Shown here piece by piece: positions 10,184 to 19,271 of a stretch of 64,000 nt of DNA. Source of the DNA: Streptococcus mitis (GTDB lineage Bacteria; Bacillota; Bacilli; Lactobacillales; Streptococcaceae); the NCBI RefSeq assembly GCF_000722765.2, contig NZ_CP028415.1, forward strand, positions 1,742,501 to 1,806,500, read 5' to 3'. Positions within the stretch are counted from its first letter, which is position 1; the number at the start of each line of letters is the position of its first letter. A program made the position numbers and the translations under genes. The notes below the pieces were generated by a model. The model was not told where the DNA came from. It did no database searches and was given only the letters and a program-made list of their open reading frames with translations.

Positions 10184-10291
10184 TGAACCCGGGCTAAACT
10201 CTGTGTGAAAAAGATAAACTTTCCTAGAAACTTCAGTTTCTTCGTCAAGTTTCCTATTTTCACTTAGAGTTTTGACGCCCTTGATATCTTA
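10184..10291 (+). repeat. Hairpin element, copy 1 (inverted relative to 16657-16757)
   Basis: About 105 bp able to fold into one long imperfect hairpin through paired segments GGGC/GCCC, AAACTC/GAGTTT, GTGAAAA/TTTTCAC and AACTT/AAGTT, topped by a small stem GAAACT/AGTTTC. The outer parts match the reverse complement of 16657-16757 almost base for base. It lies directly after the rpsN stop codon. Confidence 0.8.
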
Positions 10292-10293
10292 AA

Positions 10294-10479
10294 TTACCAA
10301 GATGCTTTTGTTACACCAGGAATTTGTCCTTTGTAAGCTAATTCACGGAAGCAAACACGGCAAAGTTTAAATTTGCGGTAAACTGAATGTGGACGACCAC
10401 ATTTTTCACAACGAGTATAAGCTTGAGTAGAGAACTTCGCTGGACGTTTGTTCTTAGCAATCATTGATTTTTTAGCCAT
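10294..10479 (-). CDS. rpsN: 30S ribosomal protein S14, zinc-binding type Z
   Basis: 61 residues with two CxxC pairs (CEKCGRPH and CRVCF) that bind zinc. This short form is cotranscribed with the spc operon; streptococci may hold a second zinc-free S14 elsewhere for zinc starvation. Confidence 0.97.
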
Positions 10480-10496
10480 TAGATTTACCTCCTATA

Positions 10497-11039
10497 TTAT
10501 TTTGCAAAAGGCATTCCAAGGCCTGTAAGCAATGCACGTGACTCTTCGTCAGTGTTAGCAGTTGTTACGATAACGATGTCAAGACCACGAGTTTTGTCAA
10601 CGTCATCGAAGTTGATTTCTGGGAAGATCAATTGTTCTTTCACACCAAGTGTGTAGTTTCCGCGTCCGTCAAATGATTTTGTTGGAACACCGTGGAAGTC
10701 ACGTACACGTGGAAGTGAAACTGAAACCAATTTATCCAAGAATTCGTACATACGTTCACCACGAAGGGTAACTTTTGCACCAATCGCAACACCTTCACGA
10801 AGACGGAAGCCGGCGATTGATTTTTTAGCTTTAGTGATAAGTGGTTTTTGACCTGAGATAAGTGCCAATTCTTCAGCAGCTTTTTCAAGGCTTTTAGCGT
10901 TTGATACAGCTTCACCAACACCCATGTTCAAAACGATCTTATCTACTTTAGGCACAGCCATCACTGATGAGTAGTTGAATTGTTCTGTCAAAGCAGGAAC
11001 TACTTCATTAAGATATTTTTCTTTTAAACGATTTGCCAT
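10497..11039 (-). CDS. rplE: 50S ribosomal protein L5
   Basis: 180 residues, [20 protein letters not shown], containing the 5S rRNA and P-site tRNA contact region [15 protein letters not shown]. It follows rplX by 23 nt. Confidence 0.98.
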   Translation of the reverse strand: MANRLKEKYLNEVVPALTEQFNYSSVMAVPKVDKIVLNMGVGEAVSNAKSLEKAAEELALISGQKPLITKAKKSIAGFRLREGVAIGAKVTLRGERMYEFLDKLVSVSLPRVRDFHGVPTKSFDGRGNYTLGVKEQLIFPEINFDDVDKTRGLDIVIVTTANTDEESRALLTGLGMPFAK

Positions 11040-11062
11040 TATACTTCTCCTTTCCTTCGTGA

Positions 11063-11368
11063 TTAATCAAGCACTTCGCCTGATTTTTTGTTGTAGCGAA
11101 CTTTTTTACCGTCTACAAATTTGTAACCAACACGACCAGCTACACCATTTTTGTCCAAAACTTGAACGTTTGATACGTGGATAGCTGCTTCTTTCTCGAT
11201 GATACCACCTTGAGGAAGCTCGTTAGTTGGACGTTGATGTTTCTTAACGATGTTAACACCTTCAACGATAACTTTGTTTACTTTTGGAAGGGCAGTAAGG
11301 ACAACAGCTTCTGTTCCCTTATCTTTACCAGCGATTACGCGAACTTTGTCGCCTTTTTTTACAAACAT
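11063..11368 (-). CDS. rplX: 50S ribosomal protein L24
   Basis: 101 residues with an N-terminal KOW motif ([20 protein letters not shown]). L24 is an early assembly protein that binds the 5' end of 23S rRNA. Confidence 0.98.
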
Positions 11369-11446
11369 TAGGTTTCTCCTTGATTTTTCTTACGCCCATA
11401 AGGGCACCCTGGAGGTAAATCCAGGGGACTAGTTTGTTTCTAAAAA

Positions 11447-11815
11447 TTAAAGTACTTCTGGAGCAAGTGACACGATCTTCATGAAGCCACCTTCACGCAA
11501 TTCACGTGCAACTGGGCCAAAGATACGTGTTCCGCGAGGAGTTTTGTCTTCACGGATGATAACTGCTGCGTTTTCGTCAAATTTGATGTATGAACCATCA
11601 GCACGACGAGCACCTGATTTAGTACGAACGATAACTGCTTTAACAACGTCACCTTTTTTAACCGCACCACCAGGAGTAGCTTGTTTTACAGATGCCACGA
11701 TAACATCACCGATGTTTGCAAATTTACGTCCTGAACCACCAAGAACTTTGATAGTCAAGATTTCACGAGCACCGCTGTTGTCTGCGACTTTCAAACGAGT
11801 TTCTGTTTGAATCAT
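11447..11815 (-). CDS. rplN: 50S ribosomal protein L14
   Basis: 122 residues beginning [20 protein letters not shown], a canonical L14. The 78-nt spacer to rplX carries two short GC stems (CCCTGG/CCAGGG and GCCC/GGGC at 11394-11425). Confidence 0.98.
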   Translation of the reverse strand: MIQTETRLKVADNSGAREILTIKVLGGSGRKFANIGDVIVASVKQATPGGAVKKGDVVKAVIVRTKSGARRADGSYIKFDENAAVIIREDKTPRGTRIFGPVARELREGGFMKIVSLAPEVL

Positions 11816-11840
11816 TTCAGTTTTCTCCTTTCAGGTTTGA

Positions 11841-12101
11841 TTAGATGATGACCGCTTCTTCAACAACTTCTACAAGACGGAAACGTTTTGTAGCTGAAAG
11901 CGGGCGAGTTTCCATGATACGTACGATATCGCCTTCTTTGGCAACATTGTTTTCATCATGAGCTTTGTATTTTTTAGAGTAGTTAATACGTTTACCATAG
12001 ACTGGGTGGTTACGTTTTGTTTCAACTACAACTGTGATTGTCTTGTCCATTTTGTCAGATACAACACGTCCAACAAGAACTTTACGATTATTGCGTTCCA
12101 T
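11841..12101 (-). CDS. rpsQ: 30S ribosomal protein S17
   Basis: 86 residues, [23 protein letters not shown]-fold primary 16S rRNA-binding protein. It lies 24 nt after rpmC. Confidence 0.98.
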
Positions 12102-12125
12102 TGAAATTTCTCCTTCCCTAGTCTA

Positions 12126-12332
12126 TTATTTCGCTTCAGATTGAACTGTTTTGATACGAGCGATTTGTTTTTTAACTTCTTTCAAGCGAGCTGTTTGTTC
12201 CAATTGACCAGTAGCAGCTTGGAAACGAAGTTCAAACAATTCTTTTTTCAATTCGTTTTCGCGCTTCGCGAGTTCTTCTTGAGAAAGACCACGAAGTTCT
12301 TTAACAAATTCTTTTACTTCATTAAGTTTCAT
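12126..12332 (-). CDS. rpmC: 50S ribosomal protein L29
   Basis: 68 residues forming two long helices, starting [21 protein letters not shown]. It sits at the tunnel exit next to L23. It is 9 nt after rplP. Confidence 0.97.
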
Positions 12333-12341
12333 GCCTTCTCC

Positions 12342-12755
12342 TTATTCTGCTTCACGTTTTACGAATTTACATTTAACTGGCAATTTGTGGCTAGCAAGAC
12401 GAAGCGCTTCGCGAGCGATCTCTTCAGATACACCAGCGATTTCGAACATCACTTTACCACGTTTAACTGGTGCTACCCAACCTTCAGGTGCCCCTTTACC
12501 AGATCCCATACGCACACCGATAGCTTTAGCAGTGTATGATTTGTGTGGGAAGATTTTAATCCAAACTTTACCACCACGTTTCATGTAACGAGTCATGGCG
12601 ATACGAGCAGCTTCGATTTGGCGGTTAGTGATCCAGTGGCTAGTTGTAGCTTGAAGACCGTATTCACCGAATGCTACTTCTTTTCCACCTTTTGCTTCAC
12701 CGCGCATTTTTCCACGGAATTCACGACGGTGTTTAACACGTTTAGGTACTAACAT
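12342..12755 (-). CDS. rplP: 50S ribosomal protein L16
   Basis: 137 residues beginning [25 protein letters not shown]16 shapes the A-site tRNA accommodation corridor. It is 3 nt after rpsC. Confidence 0.98.
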   Translation of the reverse strand: MLVPKRVKHRREFRGKMRGEAKGGKEVAFGEYGLQATTSHWITNRQIEAARIAMTRYMKRGGKVWIKIFPHKSYTAKAIGVRMGSGKGAPEGWVAPVKRGKVMFEIAGVSEEIAREALRLASHKLPVKCKFVKREAE

Positions 12756-12758
12756 TGG

Positions 12759-13412
12759 TTATTTACCTCCTTTAGTGTTTTTGCGAGCTGGAAGAACTTC
12801 ACCACGGTAGATCCATACTTTAACACCAAGTTTACCGTATGTAGTATCTGCTTCTTCCCAAGCGTAATCGATATCTGCACGAAGTGTGTGAAGTGGAACA
12901 GTTCCTTCAGAGTATCCTTCAGCACGGGCGATATCTGCACCGTTCAAACGACCTGATACTTGAGTTTTGATTCCTTTAGCTCCAGCACGCATTGCACGTT
13001 GGATTGCTTGTTTTTGTGCACGACGGAAAGCAACACGTTGCTCCAATTGACGAGCAATTCCTTCACCTACAAGGTGAGCATCCAAATCAGGTTGTTTGAT
13101 TTCGATGATGTTGATGTGTACTTGTTTTCCAGTCAATTTGTTAAGTTTCGCACGGAGTGCATCAACGTTAGCACCACCTTTACCGATAACCATACCTGGT
13201 TTAGCAGTGTGAAGTGAAACGTTAACTTTGTTTACTGCGCGTTCGATTTCGATAGTTGAAACTGCTGCGTCAGCAAGTTCTTTTTGAACGAATTTACGGA
13301 TTGCAAGATCTTCATGAAGGTAATCCGCGTATTCTTTTTCAGCATACCATTTGGCATCCCAATCACGGATGATGCCGACACGCATACCAATTGGATGTAC
13401 TTTTTGACCCAC
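12759..13412 (-). CDS. rpsC: 30S ribosomal protein S3
   Basis: 217 residues. The N-terminal KH domain has the GXXG loop [13 protein letters not shown]3 lines the mRNA entry channel and contributes to helicase activity. Confidence 0.98.
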
Positions 13413-13424
13413 GATTTTACCTCC

Positions 13425-13769
13425 TTATTTTTCTGCAACAGCTACAGTGATGTGAGCTGTACGTTTGTTGATTGGTGAAGCTGAACCTTTCGCACGTGGA
13501 CGGAAACGTTTCATAGTTGGTCCTTCGTTTGCGAATGCTTCAGATACTACCAAGTTAGCTTTATCCAAACCAAAGTTGTTTTCAGCGTTAGCTACAGCTG
13601 AGTTCAAAACTTTCAAGATGATTTCAGCGGCTTTGTTTGGGGTGAATGTCAAGATTGCGATTGCATCGGCTACGCTTTTACCACGGATGTTATCAAGAAC
13701 AAGACGTGATTTACGAGGTGAAACACGTACTGTACGAGCCATTGCTTTAGCTGAAGTAATTTCTGCCAT
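13425..13769 (-). CDS. rplV: 50S ribosomal protein L22
   Basis: 114 residues. The extended beta-hairpin near residues 80-100 ([18 protein letters not shown]) reaches the exit tunnel, the site of macrolide-resistance insertions in pneumococci. The loop looks unaltered here. Confidence 0.98.
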   Translation of the reverse strand: MAEITSAKAMARTVRVSPRKSRLVLDNIRGKSVADAIAILTFTPNKAAEIILKVLNSAVANAENNFGLDKANLVVSEAFANEGPTMKRFRPRAKGSASPINKRTAHITVAVAEK

Positions 13770-13780
13770 TTATGTTCTCC

Positions 13781-14062
13781 TTATTTTCTACGTGTTTTCT
13801 TGTCGTCTGCAGCGTGACCTTTGTAAGTACGAGTTGGTGCAAATTCACCAAGTTTGTGACCTACCATGTCTTCTTGGATGTAAACAGGTACGTGTTTACG
13901 TCCGTCATAAACTGCAATAGTGTAACCAATGAAACTTGGGAAGATCGTTGAACGACGTGACCAAGTTTTAATAACTTTTTTCTTTTCGTCGTTAGCTTGA
14001 GCTTCAACTTTTTTCATCAAATGCTCATCGACGAAAGGTCCTTTTTTAAGACTGCGTCCCAT
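13781..14062 (-). CDS. rpsS: 30S ribosomal protein S19
   Basis: 93 residues starting [20 protein letters not shown] at 14062. An upstream in-frame ATG would add 16 residues not found in the family. S19 binds the 30S head with S13. Confidence 0.97.
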
Positions 14063-14137
14063 TTTTATATTTTCTCCTTTAAATGTTGTACCACAGCGGC
14101 TTGCGCTCACCTGGAGCGCTACCGAGCTGGCGGATTT

Positions 14138-14159
14138 ACTAGTTGCTTAAGCAACTAGT
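14138..14159. repeat. Perfect 22-bp palindrome between rplB and rpsS
   Basis: The half-site ACTAGTTGCTT is followed at once by its exact reverse complement with no loop. It lies just after the rplB stop codon in the 103-nt spacer to rpsS. Confidence 0.75.
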
Positions 14160-14165
14160 TTAATA

Positions 14166-14999
14166 TTATTTCTCGTTGCGACGACGAACGATAAGTTTGT
14201 CAGATTTCGCTTTCTTGTTACGAGTTTTAAGACCAAGAGCAGGTTTGCCCCATGGAGTAGATGGTGCTTTACGACCAACTGGTGCTTTACCTTCACCACC
14301 ACCGTGTGGGTGATCGTTAGGGTTCATTACAGAACCACGAACTGTTGGGCGGATACCTTTCCAACGGCTACGTCCTGCTTTACCAAGGTTTACAAGTCCA
14401 TGTTGTTCGTTTCCGACAACACCAACAGTAGCACGGCAAGTTCCAAGAATCATACGAACTTCACCTGATTGAAGACGAACAAGAACGTATTTACCTTCAG
14501 AACCCAATACTTGAGCAGATGCTCCAGCAGCACGTACCAATTCACCACCACGACCTGGTTTCAACTCGATGTTGTGGATCAAAGTACCAACTGGGATGTT
14601 AGCAAGTGGAAGAGCGTTTCCGACTTTGATATCTGCTTCTGGACCTGAAACGATACGTTGACCAACTTCAAGACCTTTTGGAGCGATGATGTACGCTTTC
14701 ACACCGTCAGTGTAGTGTACAAGAGCGATGTTTGCAGAACGGTTTGGATCGTACTCGATTGTTTTAACAACTGCTTCAACGTTGTCTTTGTTACGTTTGA
14801 AGTCAACCAAGCGGTAGAAACGTTTGTGTCCACCACCTTGGTGACGAACTGTGATACGACCGTTGTTGTTACGACCAGCCTTGCTCTTCAATGCAACAAG
14901 CAATGATTTTTCAGGAGTGCTTGTTGTGATTTCAGCGAAATCCAAAGAAGTCATATTACGGCGACCGTTTGTTGTTGGTTTATAAACACGAATTCCCAC
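14166..14999 (-). CDS. rplB: 50S ribosomal protein L2
   Basis: 277 residues. The C-terminal loop [17 protein letters not shown] includes the conserved histidine near the peptidyl transferase centre. Confidence 0.98.
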
Positions 15000-15016
15000 G
15001 ATATTTCCTCCTTAGA

Positions 15017-15313
15017 TTATTCAGCTTCAGCAGCAAACAACTCGATTGCTTTAGAATCAGCTGTAAGTGTGATGATAGCTTTTTTAGTTTTGTTAGTAAA
15101 ACCAGTGTAACGTCCAACACGTTTAGCTTTTGGTTTTACGTTGATTGTGTTAACATTTGCAACTTTAACACCTTCGAAAGCAGCTTCAACAGCTTGCTTG
15201 ATCAAAAGTTTGTGTGCACGAGTGTCAACTTCAAATACATATTTCCCTGCTTCAAGTTGAGCCATTGAGCTTTCAGTGATAACAGGTTTTTTGATAACAT
15301 CATACAAATTCAT
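15017..15313 (-). CDS. rplW: 50S ribosomal protein L23
   Basis: 98 residues, [21 protein letters not shown]23 at the tunnel exit is the docking site of trigger factor and SRP. Its first base overlaps the last base of rplD, suggesting translational coupling. Confidence 0.98.
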
Positions 15314-15936
15314 TATGCAAGAACCTCCTCGATTTTAGAGATAGCTGCTTGAGTAACAAGAAGTTTGTCACTATTTGCGATGTCAAGAACACTTGCAGTT
15401 GTAGCAGTCGCAACTTTCACGTTTGGAAGGTTACGAGCTGAAAGAGCTGCGAATTCGTTTCCTTCTTCAAGAACAACAAGGACTTTAGAATCGATGCTCA
15501 AAGCTGCAAGAACTTTTGCAAATTCAGCAGTTTTTGGAGCTGTAAATTCAAGAGAATCAACGGCTACAAATTTGTTTTCAGCAACTTTTTCTGAGTAAAC
15601 AGATTTAAGCGCAAGGCGACGAACTTTTTGAGGAAGTTTGTACGCATAGCTACGTGGAGTTGGTCCGAAGACGATTCCACCACCACGCCATTGTGGAGAG
15701 CGGATAGAACCTTGACGAGCACGTCCAGTTCCTTTTTGACGCCATGGTTTGCGTCCGCCACCTGAAACAGCTGAGCGGTTTTTAACTGCGTGAGTTCCTT
15801 GACGAAGGCTAGCACGTTGGCTGATAATCACATCAAACACAACTGATTCATTTGGTTCGATACCAAAGATTGCATCGTTAAGAACAACTTCGCCAGCTTG
15901 TTTACCAGTTTGGTCGAATAATGTTACATTTGCCAT
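15313..15936 (-). CDS. rplD: 50S ribosomal protein L4
   Basis: 207 residues. The tunnel loop around residues 62-75 ([16 protein letters not shown]) is the known pneumococcal macrolide-resistance hot spot; the sequence [12 protein letters not shown] appears wild type. L4 is the S10-operon autoregulator in E. coli. Confidence 0.98.
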
Positions 15937-15960
15937 TTTGACTGTATTCCCCTTTCCTTA

Positions 15961-16587
15961 TTATTTACCAGCTTTAACTGCTGACTTGATAGTGATAAGA
16001 GATTTCTTAGCACCTGGTACGTTACCTTTGATAAGGATAACGTTCTTTTCTGGAACAACTTGTACAACTTCAAGGTTTTGAATTGTTACGCGGTCACCAC
16101 CCATACGTCCGGCAAGGTTTTTACCTTTGAATACGCGGTTAGGTGCAACAGGTCCCATAGAACCTGGACGACGGTGGTAACGAGAACCGTGAGCCATTGG
16201 TCCACGTGATTGTCCGTGGCGTTTGATAACACCTTGGAAACCTTTACCTTTAGAAGTACCAGTTACGTCAACAACGTCTCCAGCTGCGAATGTTTCAACT
16301 GTGATTTCAGCACCAACTTCCAAGCCTTCAACGTTTTTGAATTCACGAATGAAGCGCTTAGGAGCCGTGTTAGCTTTCGCTACATGTCCTTTAGCAGGTT
16401 TGTTGCTCAATACTTCGCGTTTGTCATCAAAACCAACTTGGATAGCGTTGTATCCGTCTGTTTCAACAGTTTTAACTTGAAGAACAACGTTTGGAGTTGC
16501 TTCAATAACTGTTACAGGGATCAATTCGCCAGCTTCAGTGAAGATTTGAGTCATTCCCACTTTTTTCCCTAAGATTCCTTTTGTCAT
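15961..16587 (-). CDS. rplC: 50S ribosomal protein L3
   Basis: 208 residues, [20 protein letters not shown], with the W-finger loop [13 protein letters not shown] and [17 protein letters not shown] near the peptidyl transferase centre. It is separated from rpsJ by a 216-nt spacer carrying hairpin element copy 2. Confidence 0.98.
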
Positions 16588-16656
16588 GAGAAAATAGTTC
16601 CTTTTCTATATTTTTTATTCAAAAAGTTTTTAACGAGCGTTTTTTATGCTCAAGTC

Positions 16657-16757
16657 TAAGATATAAAGGGCGTCAAACTCAAAGTGAAAATAGGAAACTG
16701 ACGCAGTGTCTAGCAGACACTAGGAAGTTTATCTTTTTCACACCGAGTTTAGCCCGT
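16657..16757 (-). repeat. Hairpin element, copy 2
   Basis: On the minus strand this repeats the 10184-10291 element: identical GGGCTAAACTC, GTGTGAAAAAGATAAACTT, GTTTCCTATTTTCAC and GACGCCCTT blocks in order. The central hairpin differs in sequence (AGTGTCT/AGACACT instead of GAAACT/AGTTTC) but keeps its fold. Confidence 0.8.
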
Positions 16758-16803
16758 GTTCAATTAGATTGAAACACCAGCATCTGCTCTTTTATATTTT
16801 AGA

Positions 16804-17112
16804 TTAAAGTTTGATTTCTACGTTTACACCACTTGGAAGATCCAATTTCATCAACGCATCAACTGTTTTTTGAGTTGGGTTAACGATATCGATCAAACGT
16901 TTGTGTGTACGCATTTCAAATTGTTCGCGAGAGTCTTTGTATTTGTGAGTCGCACGAATGATTGTGTAGAGGCTACGTTCAGTTGGAAGTGGGATTGGAC
17001 CCGCAACTTGTGCACCTGTACGAGTAGCTGATTCTACGATTTTTGCAGCCGCTGTGTCAAGCGTACGGTGTTCGTAAGCTTTCAAACGGATACGGATTTT
17101 TTTGTTTGCCAT
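16804..17112 (-). CDS. rpsJ: 30S ribosomal protein S10
   Basis: 102 residues, [20 protein letters not shown], first gene of the cluster. S10 is also the NusE antitermination partner of NusB. Its mRNA has a leader of about 130 nt with inverted repeats. Confidence 0.98.
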
Positions 17113-17277
17113 CTTTTTCTCCTTTTCGTCTATTTAAGATAATAGGCTAGCTCCACAAGAAAACCGACGCGGTGTTGCGTGGCAATGCAACCGAGCGTGT
17201 CGCAACCTCTTGCATCAAAGCTAAGGCTGTAATTTACAGCACCATAATAGAATAACACAAAGCCCCTGCGATTGCAA
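17113..17277 (-). promoter_or_regulatory. S10 operon promoter and structured leader
   Basis: The -35 TTGCAA (17272-17277) and -10 TATTCT (17249-17254) are 17 bp apart. The leader contains a CTGTAA/TTACAG stem and competing GTTGCG/CGCAAC and CGACACG/CGCGTCG pairings (17160-17210), suitable for ribosomal-protein feedback. Which protein binds is not evident. Confidence 0.75.
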
Positions 17278-17363
17278 GCGATTTGTTAGGTTTTTTTCGT
17301 TTTTATGGGATGAAAATGTTTTCCTACTTTTTCTTTCTAAAATTAGGGATTTTCTTCTATATT

Positions 17364-17990
17364 CTATATAAGTTGAGTTCTCTTGACATCAATTTTACCT
17401 TCTGATTGGTCCACTAGAATGTCCGCCTTTGACTCAGTTTCTTTATAGTATAGCAGATACTGCTCCCGTCTCATCTGATGGCTAGCCAATATAAAGGATG
17501 CATCGCGATTTCTCACAGTCGTATCTCGAGCTAGACGCCGCTTTAATTCGGTCTCCTCATCCGTGTAGAAACAAATGGTTTTGTCAAGGAGTTCTTTGGG
17601 TAAAAAGCCCACAGACATCCCTTCGACAATCAAAATCGGTTTTGCTCCAGACAAGACCTCACTAGCCTTCCAAGGTTCTTCAATTGTTAAGACATCCATA
17701 CCCGCTTGTAAGGCGAGGATATCTCTTTGCAAACTCGCCAGTTCATGCGCCACTGGCAGACAGGCTGTCACCTTTTGATTTGGCGCGTCCTTGGGTACTA
17801 CCAGATGGCGTCCTGAGGTGATATAAGGATCTGTTTCTAGCAAATTTACTGTAGTAGAATCTAAAGCTTGGTACAATTCCTGTGCAAAGGTTGATTTTCC
17901 TGAAGCCCCATGACCGTATATTCCCAGTGTCTTGACTTTTCCCGTTTCTATTTCTGAGACAAACTGGTCTATTAAGTCTTTTCTCTTCAT
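17364..17990 (-). CDS. P-loop kinase, uridine-kinase-like
   Basis: 208 residues with Walker A GHGASGKST at about 26-34 and a uridine-kinase/phosphoribulokinase-like layout: ETDPYITSGRHLVVP in the substrate-binding region and a RRLARDTTVRNRD lid. It likely phosphorylates a nucleoside or related small molecule, but the substrate is not settled. It overlaps nrdG by 4 nt and is last in the nrdD operon, which hints at a nucleotide-metabolism role under anaerobic growth. Confidence 0.75.
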   Translation of the reverse strand: MKRKDLIDQFVSEIETGKVKTLGIYGHGASGKSTFAQELYQALDSTTVNLLETDPYITSGRHLVVPKDAPNQKVTACLPVAHELASLQRDILALQAGMDVLTIEEPWKASEVLSGAKPILIVEGMSVGFLPKELLDKTICFYTDEETELKRRLARDTTVRNRDASFILASHQMRREQYLLYYKETESKADILVDQSEGKIDVKRTQLI

Positions 17991-18577
17991 TCTCTCTTCA
18001 CCTGTTCATAACTTTCTTTTCCGTCATTAAGCTTATCCCAAATCACTACTTGCCCACTTTTGAAAGATTTTTGCACATCGATGATGCGTTGATTGGAAGA
18101 ACCTCGAAACTGGAGCATGAGATTTCTCTTAGTTCGGTCATATCTTCCATCAACAAGAATGTCAATCAGCGACAAGAGTTCCAATTTATCTGGAGTTTCC
18201 AACATCATTTCTTCCCATGTATAACCCGTCCAGGACCAGATATCTTTATCTGGCAATTCCTTCCGAATCCGCTTAACGAGTGGCAAGAGAATACCAGTAT
18301 TGAGAAAAGGTTCCCCTCCCAGCAAGGTCAATCCTTGAACATAGGGCTGGGCAAGGTCTGCCATGATCTGTTCTTCTAATTCTGCTGTATAGGGAATGCC
18401 AGCATTAAAAGACCAAGTCGCAACATTATAACATCCCTCGCAGTGAAACATGCAACCTGATACATAGAGGGAATTCCGCACACCTTCTCCATCCACAAAG
18501 TTAAAAGCCTTGTAGTCAATGATACGCCCTTGACTGAGTTCCTCGCTTTTCCATTCTTGTGGTTTTGGATTATTCAT
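17987..18577 (-). CDS. nrdG: Anaerobic ribonucleotide reductase activating enzyme
   Basis: 196 residues. A radical-SAM activase with the cluster motif CMFHCEGC (CxxxCxxC) around residues 42-49 and the GGEP-type SAM segment LLGGEPFLN. It generates the glycyl radical on NrdD under anoxia. It overlaps both the upstream acetyltransferase and the downstream kinase genes, indicating a tightly coupled operon. Confidence 0.96.
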   Translation of the reverse strand: MNNPKPQEWKSEELSQGRIIDYKAFNFVDGEGVRNSLYVSGCMFHCEGCYNVATWSFNAGIPYTAELEEQIMADLAQPYVQGLTLLGGEPFLNTGILLPLVKRIRKELPDKDIWSWTGYTWEEMMLETPDKLELLSLIDILVDGRYDRTKRNLMLQFRGSSNQRIIDVQKSFKSGQVVIWDKLNDGKESYEQVKRE

Positions 18578-19076
18578 TCGCTACCTCTATCCAATAACGC
18601 TCGACTCCATTACGAACATCCTCAAGAATTCCTCCATTTGCTAGAATGACTGCTCTGCTAGCAGGATTATTCACGCTACAGGTCACAAGAGTTCTCTTGA
18701 TGTTCTTTTCCTTAGCAACTTGCAAGCCCTGACGTAGAGTTTCCTTAGCATAACTTTTGCCTCTTTCTGATGGACGAATGGAGTATCCAATGTGACCAGC
18801 ATAATTCAATAAACCCTCATTCAATCTCAATCGCAGATTCAAAAATCCTAGAGCACGACCTACATCATCAAATGATACAAATTGAATAGAAGGAACATGA
18901 TTTTCAGGCAAGTTTATTCCCATTTCTTTTTGCATATTTGTTTCCAACCATTCTTCATACACAAAGTTCTCTGTATCCCAGAAACCACCGTCGTGAGGCG
19001 ACTGATATTTTTCAAACTCTGCCATCATCTCTAAAACTGTTTCTTTATCTGCTAATCTTGGTCTGCGTAATTCCAT
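18570..19076 (-). CDS. GNAT family acetyltransferase
   Basis: 168 residues with the GNAT fold. The acetyl-CoA binding region reads GYSIRPSERGKSYAKETL, followed by the beta-bulge strand TLVTCSVNNPASRAVILANGG. The target is unknown. It overlaps nrdG by 8 nt. This acetyltransferase is a regular passenger in streptococcal nrdD-nrdG operons. Confidence 0.85.
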   Translation of the reverse strand: MELRRPRLADKETVLEMMAEFEKYQSPHDGGFWDTENFVYEEWLETNMQKEMGINLPENHVPSIQFVSFDDVGRALGFLNLRLRLNEGLLNYAGHIGYSIRPSERGKSYAKETLRQGLQVAKEKNIKRTLVTCSVNNPASRAVILANGGILEDVRNGVERYWIEVANE

Positions 19077-19119
19077 CCTTACCTCCCACTAAGAGAAAAG
19101 CGAGAGCTGACTCTCACTT

Positions 19120-19260
19120 TTATTTCTTCTTATTCTTATTTAAAAATTGTTCTCTGAGGTTGAGCAAGCGTTCTTTTTTACCAGCTCCACCTTTAGAGTG
19201 TTTCTCGTGATAACGGGTCACTTGTGCACGCCCCTTATCGTCTAATTGATATTTTCCCAT
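19120..19260 (-). CDS. 46-residue basic protein of the nrd operon
   Basis: A short gene starting MGKYQLDDKGRAQVTRYHEK 11 nt after the nrdD stop codon and ending in a lysine-rich stretch (NKNKKK). It is highly basic, has no membrane segment, and may bind nucleic acid or a partner protein. It is easy to miss because of its size, but its place between nrdD and the acetyltransferase and its clean reading frame support it. The ribosome site is weak (GAAGTG). Confidence 0.75.
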   Translation of the reverse strand: MGKYQLDDKGRAQVTRYHEKHSKGGAGKKERLLNLREQFLNKNKKK

Positions 19261-19271
19261 TTCACTTCTTT

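Noticed and set aside
13465..13920. Long plus-strand frames opposite ribosomal protein genes
   Set aside because: They are antisense shadows produced by biased codon use in highly expressed genes.
17113..17243. A small RNA gene upstream of rpsJ
   Set aside because: The stems are better read as the 5' leader of the S10 operon, as there is no terminator before rpsJ.
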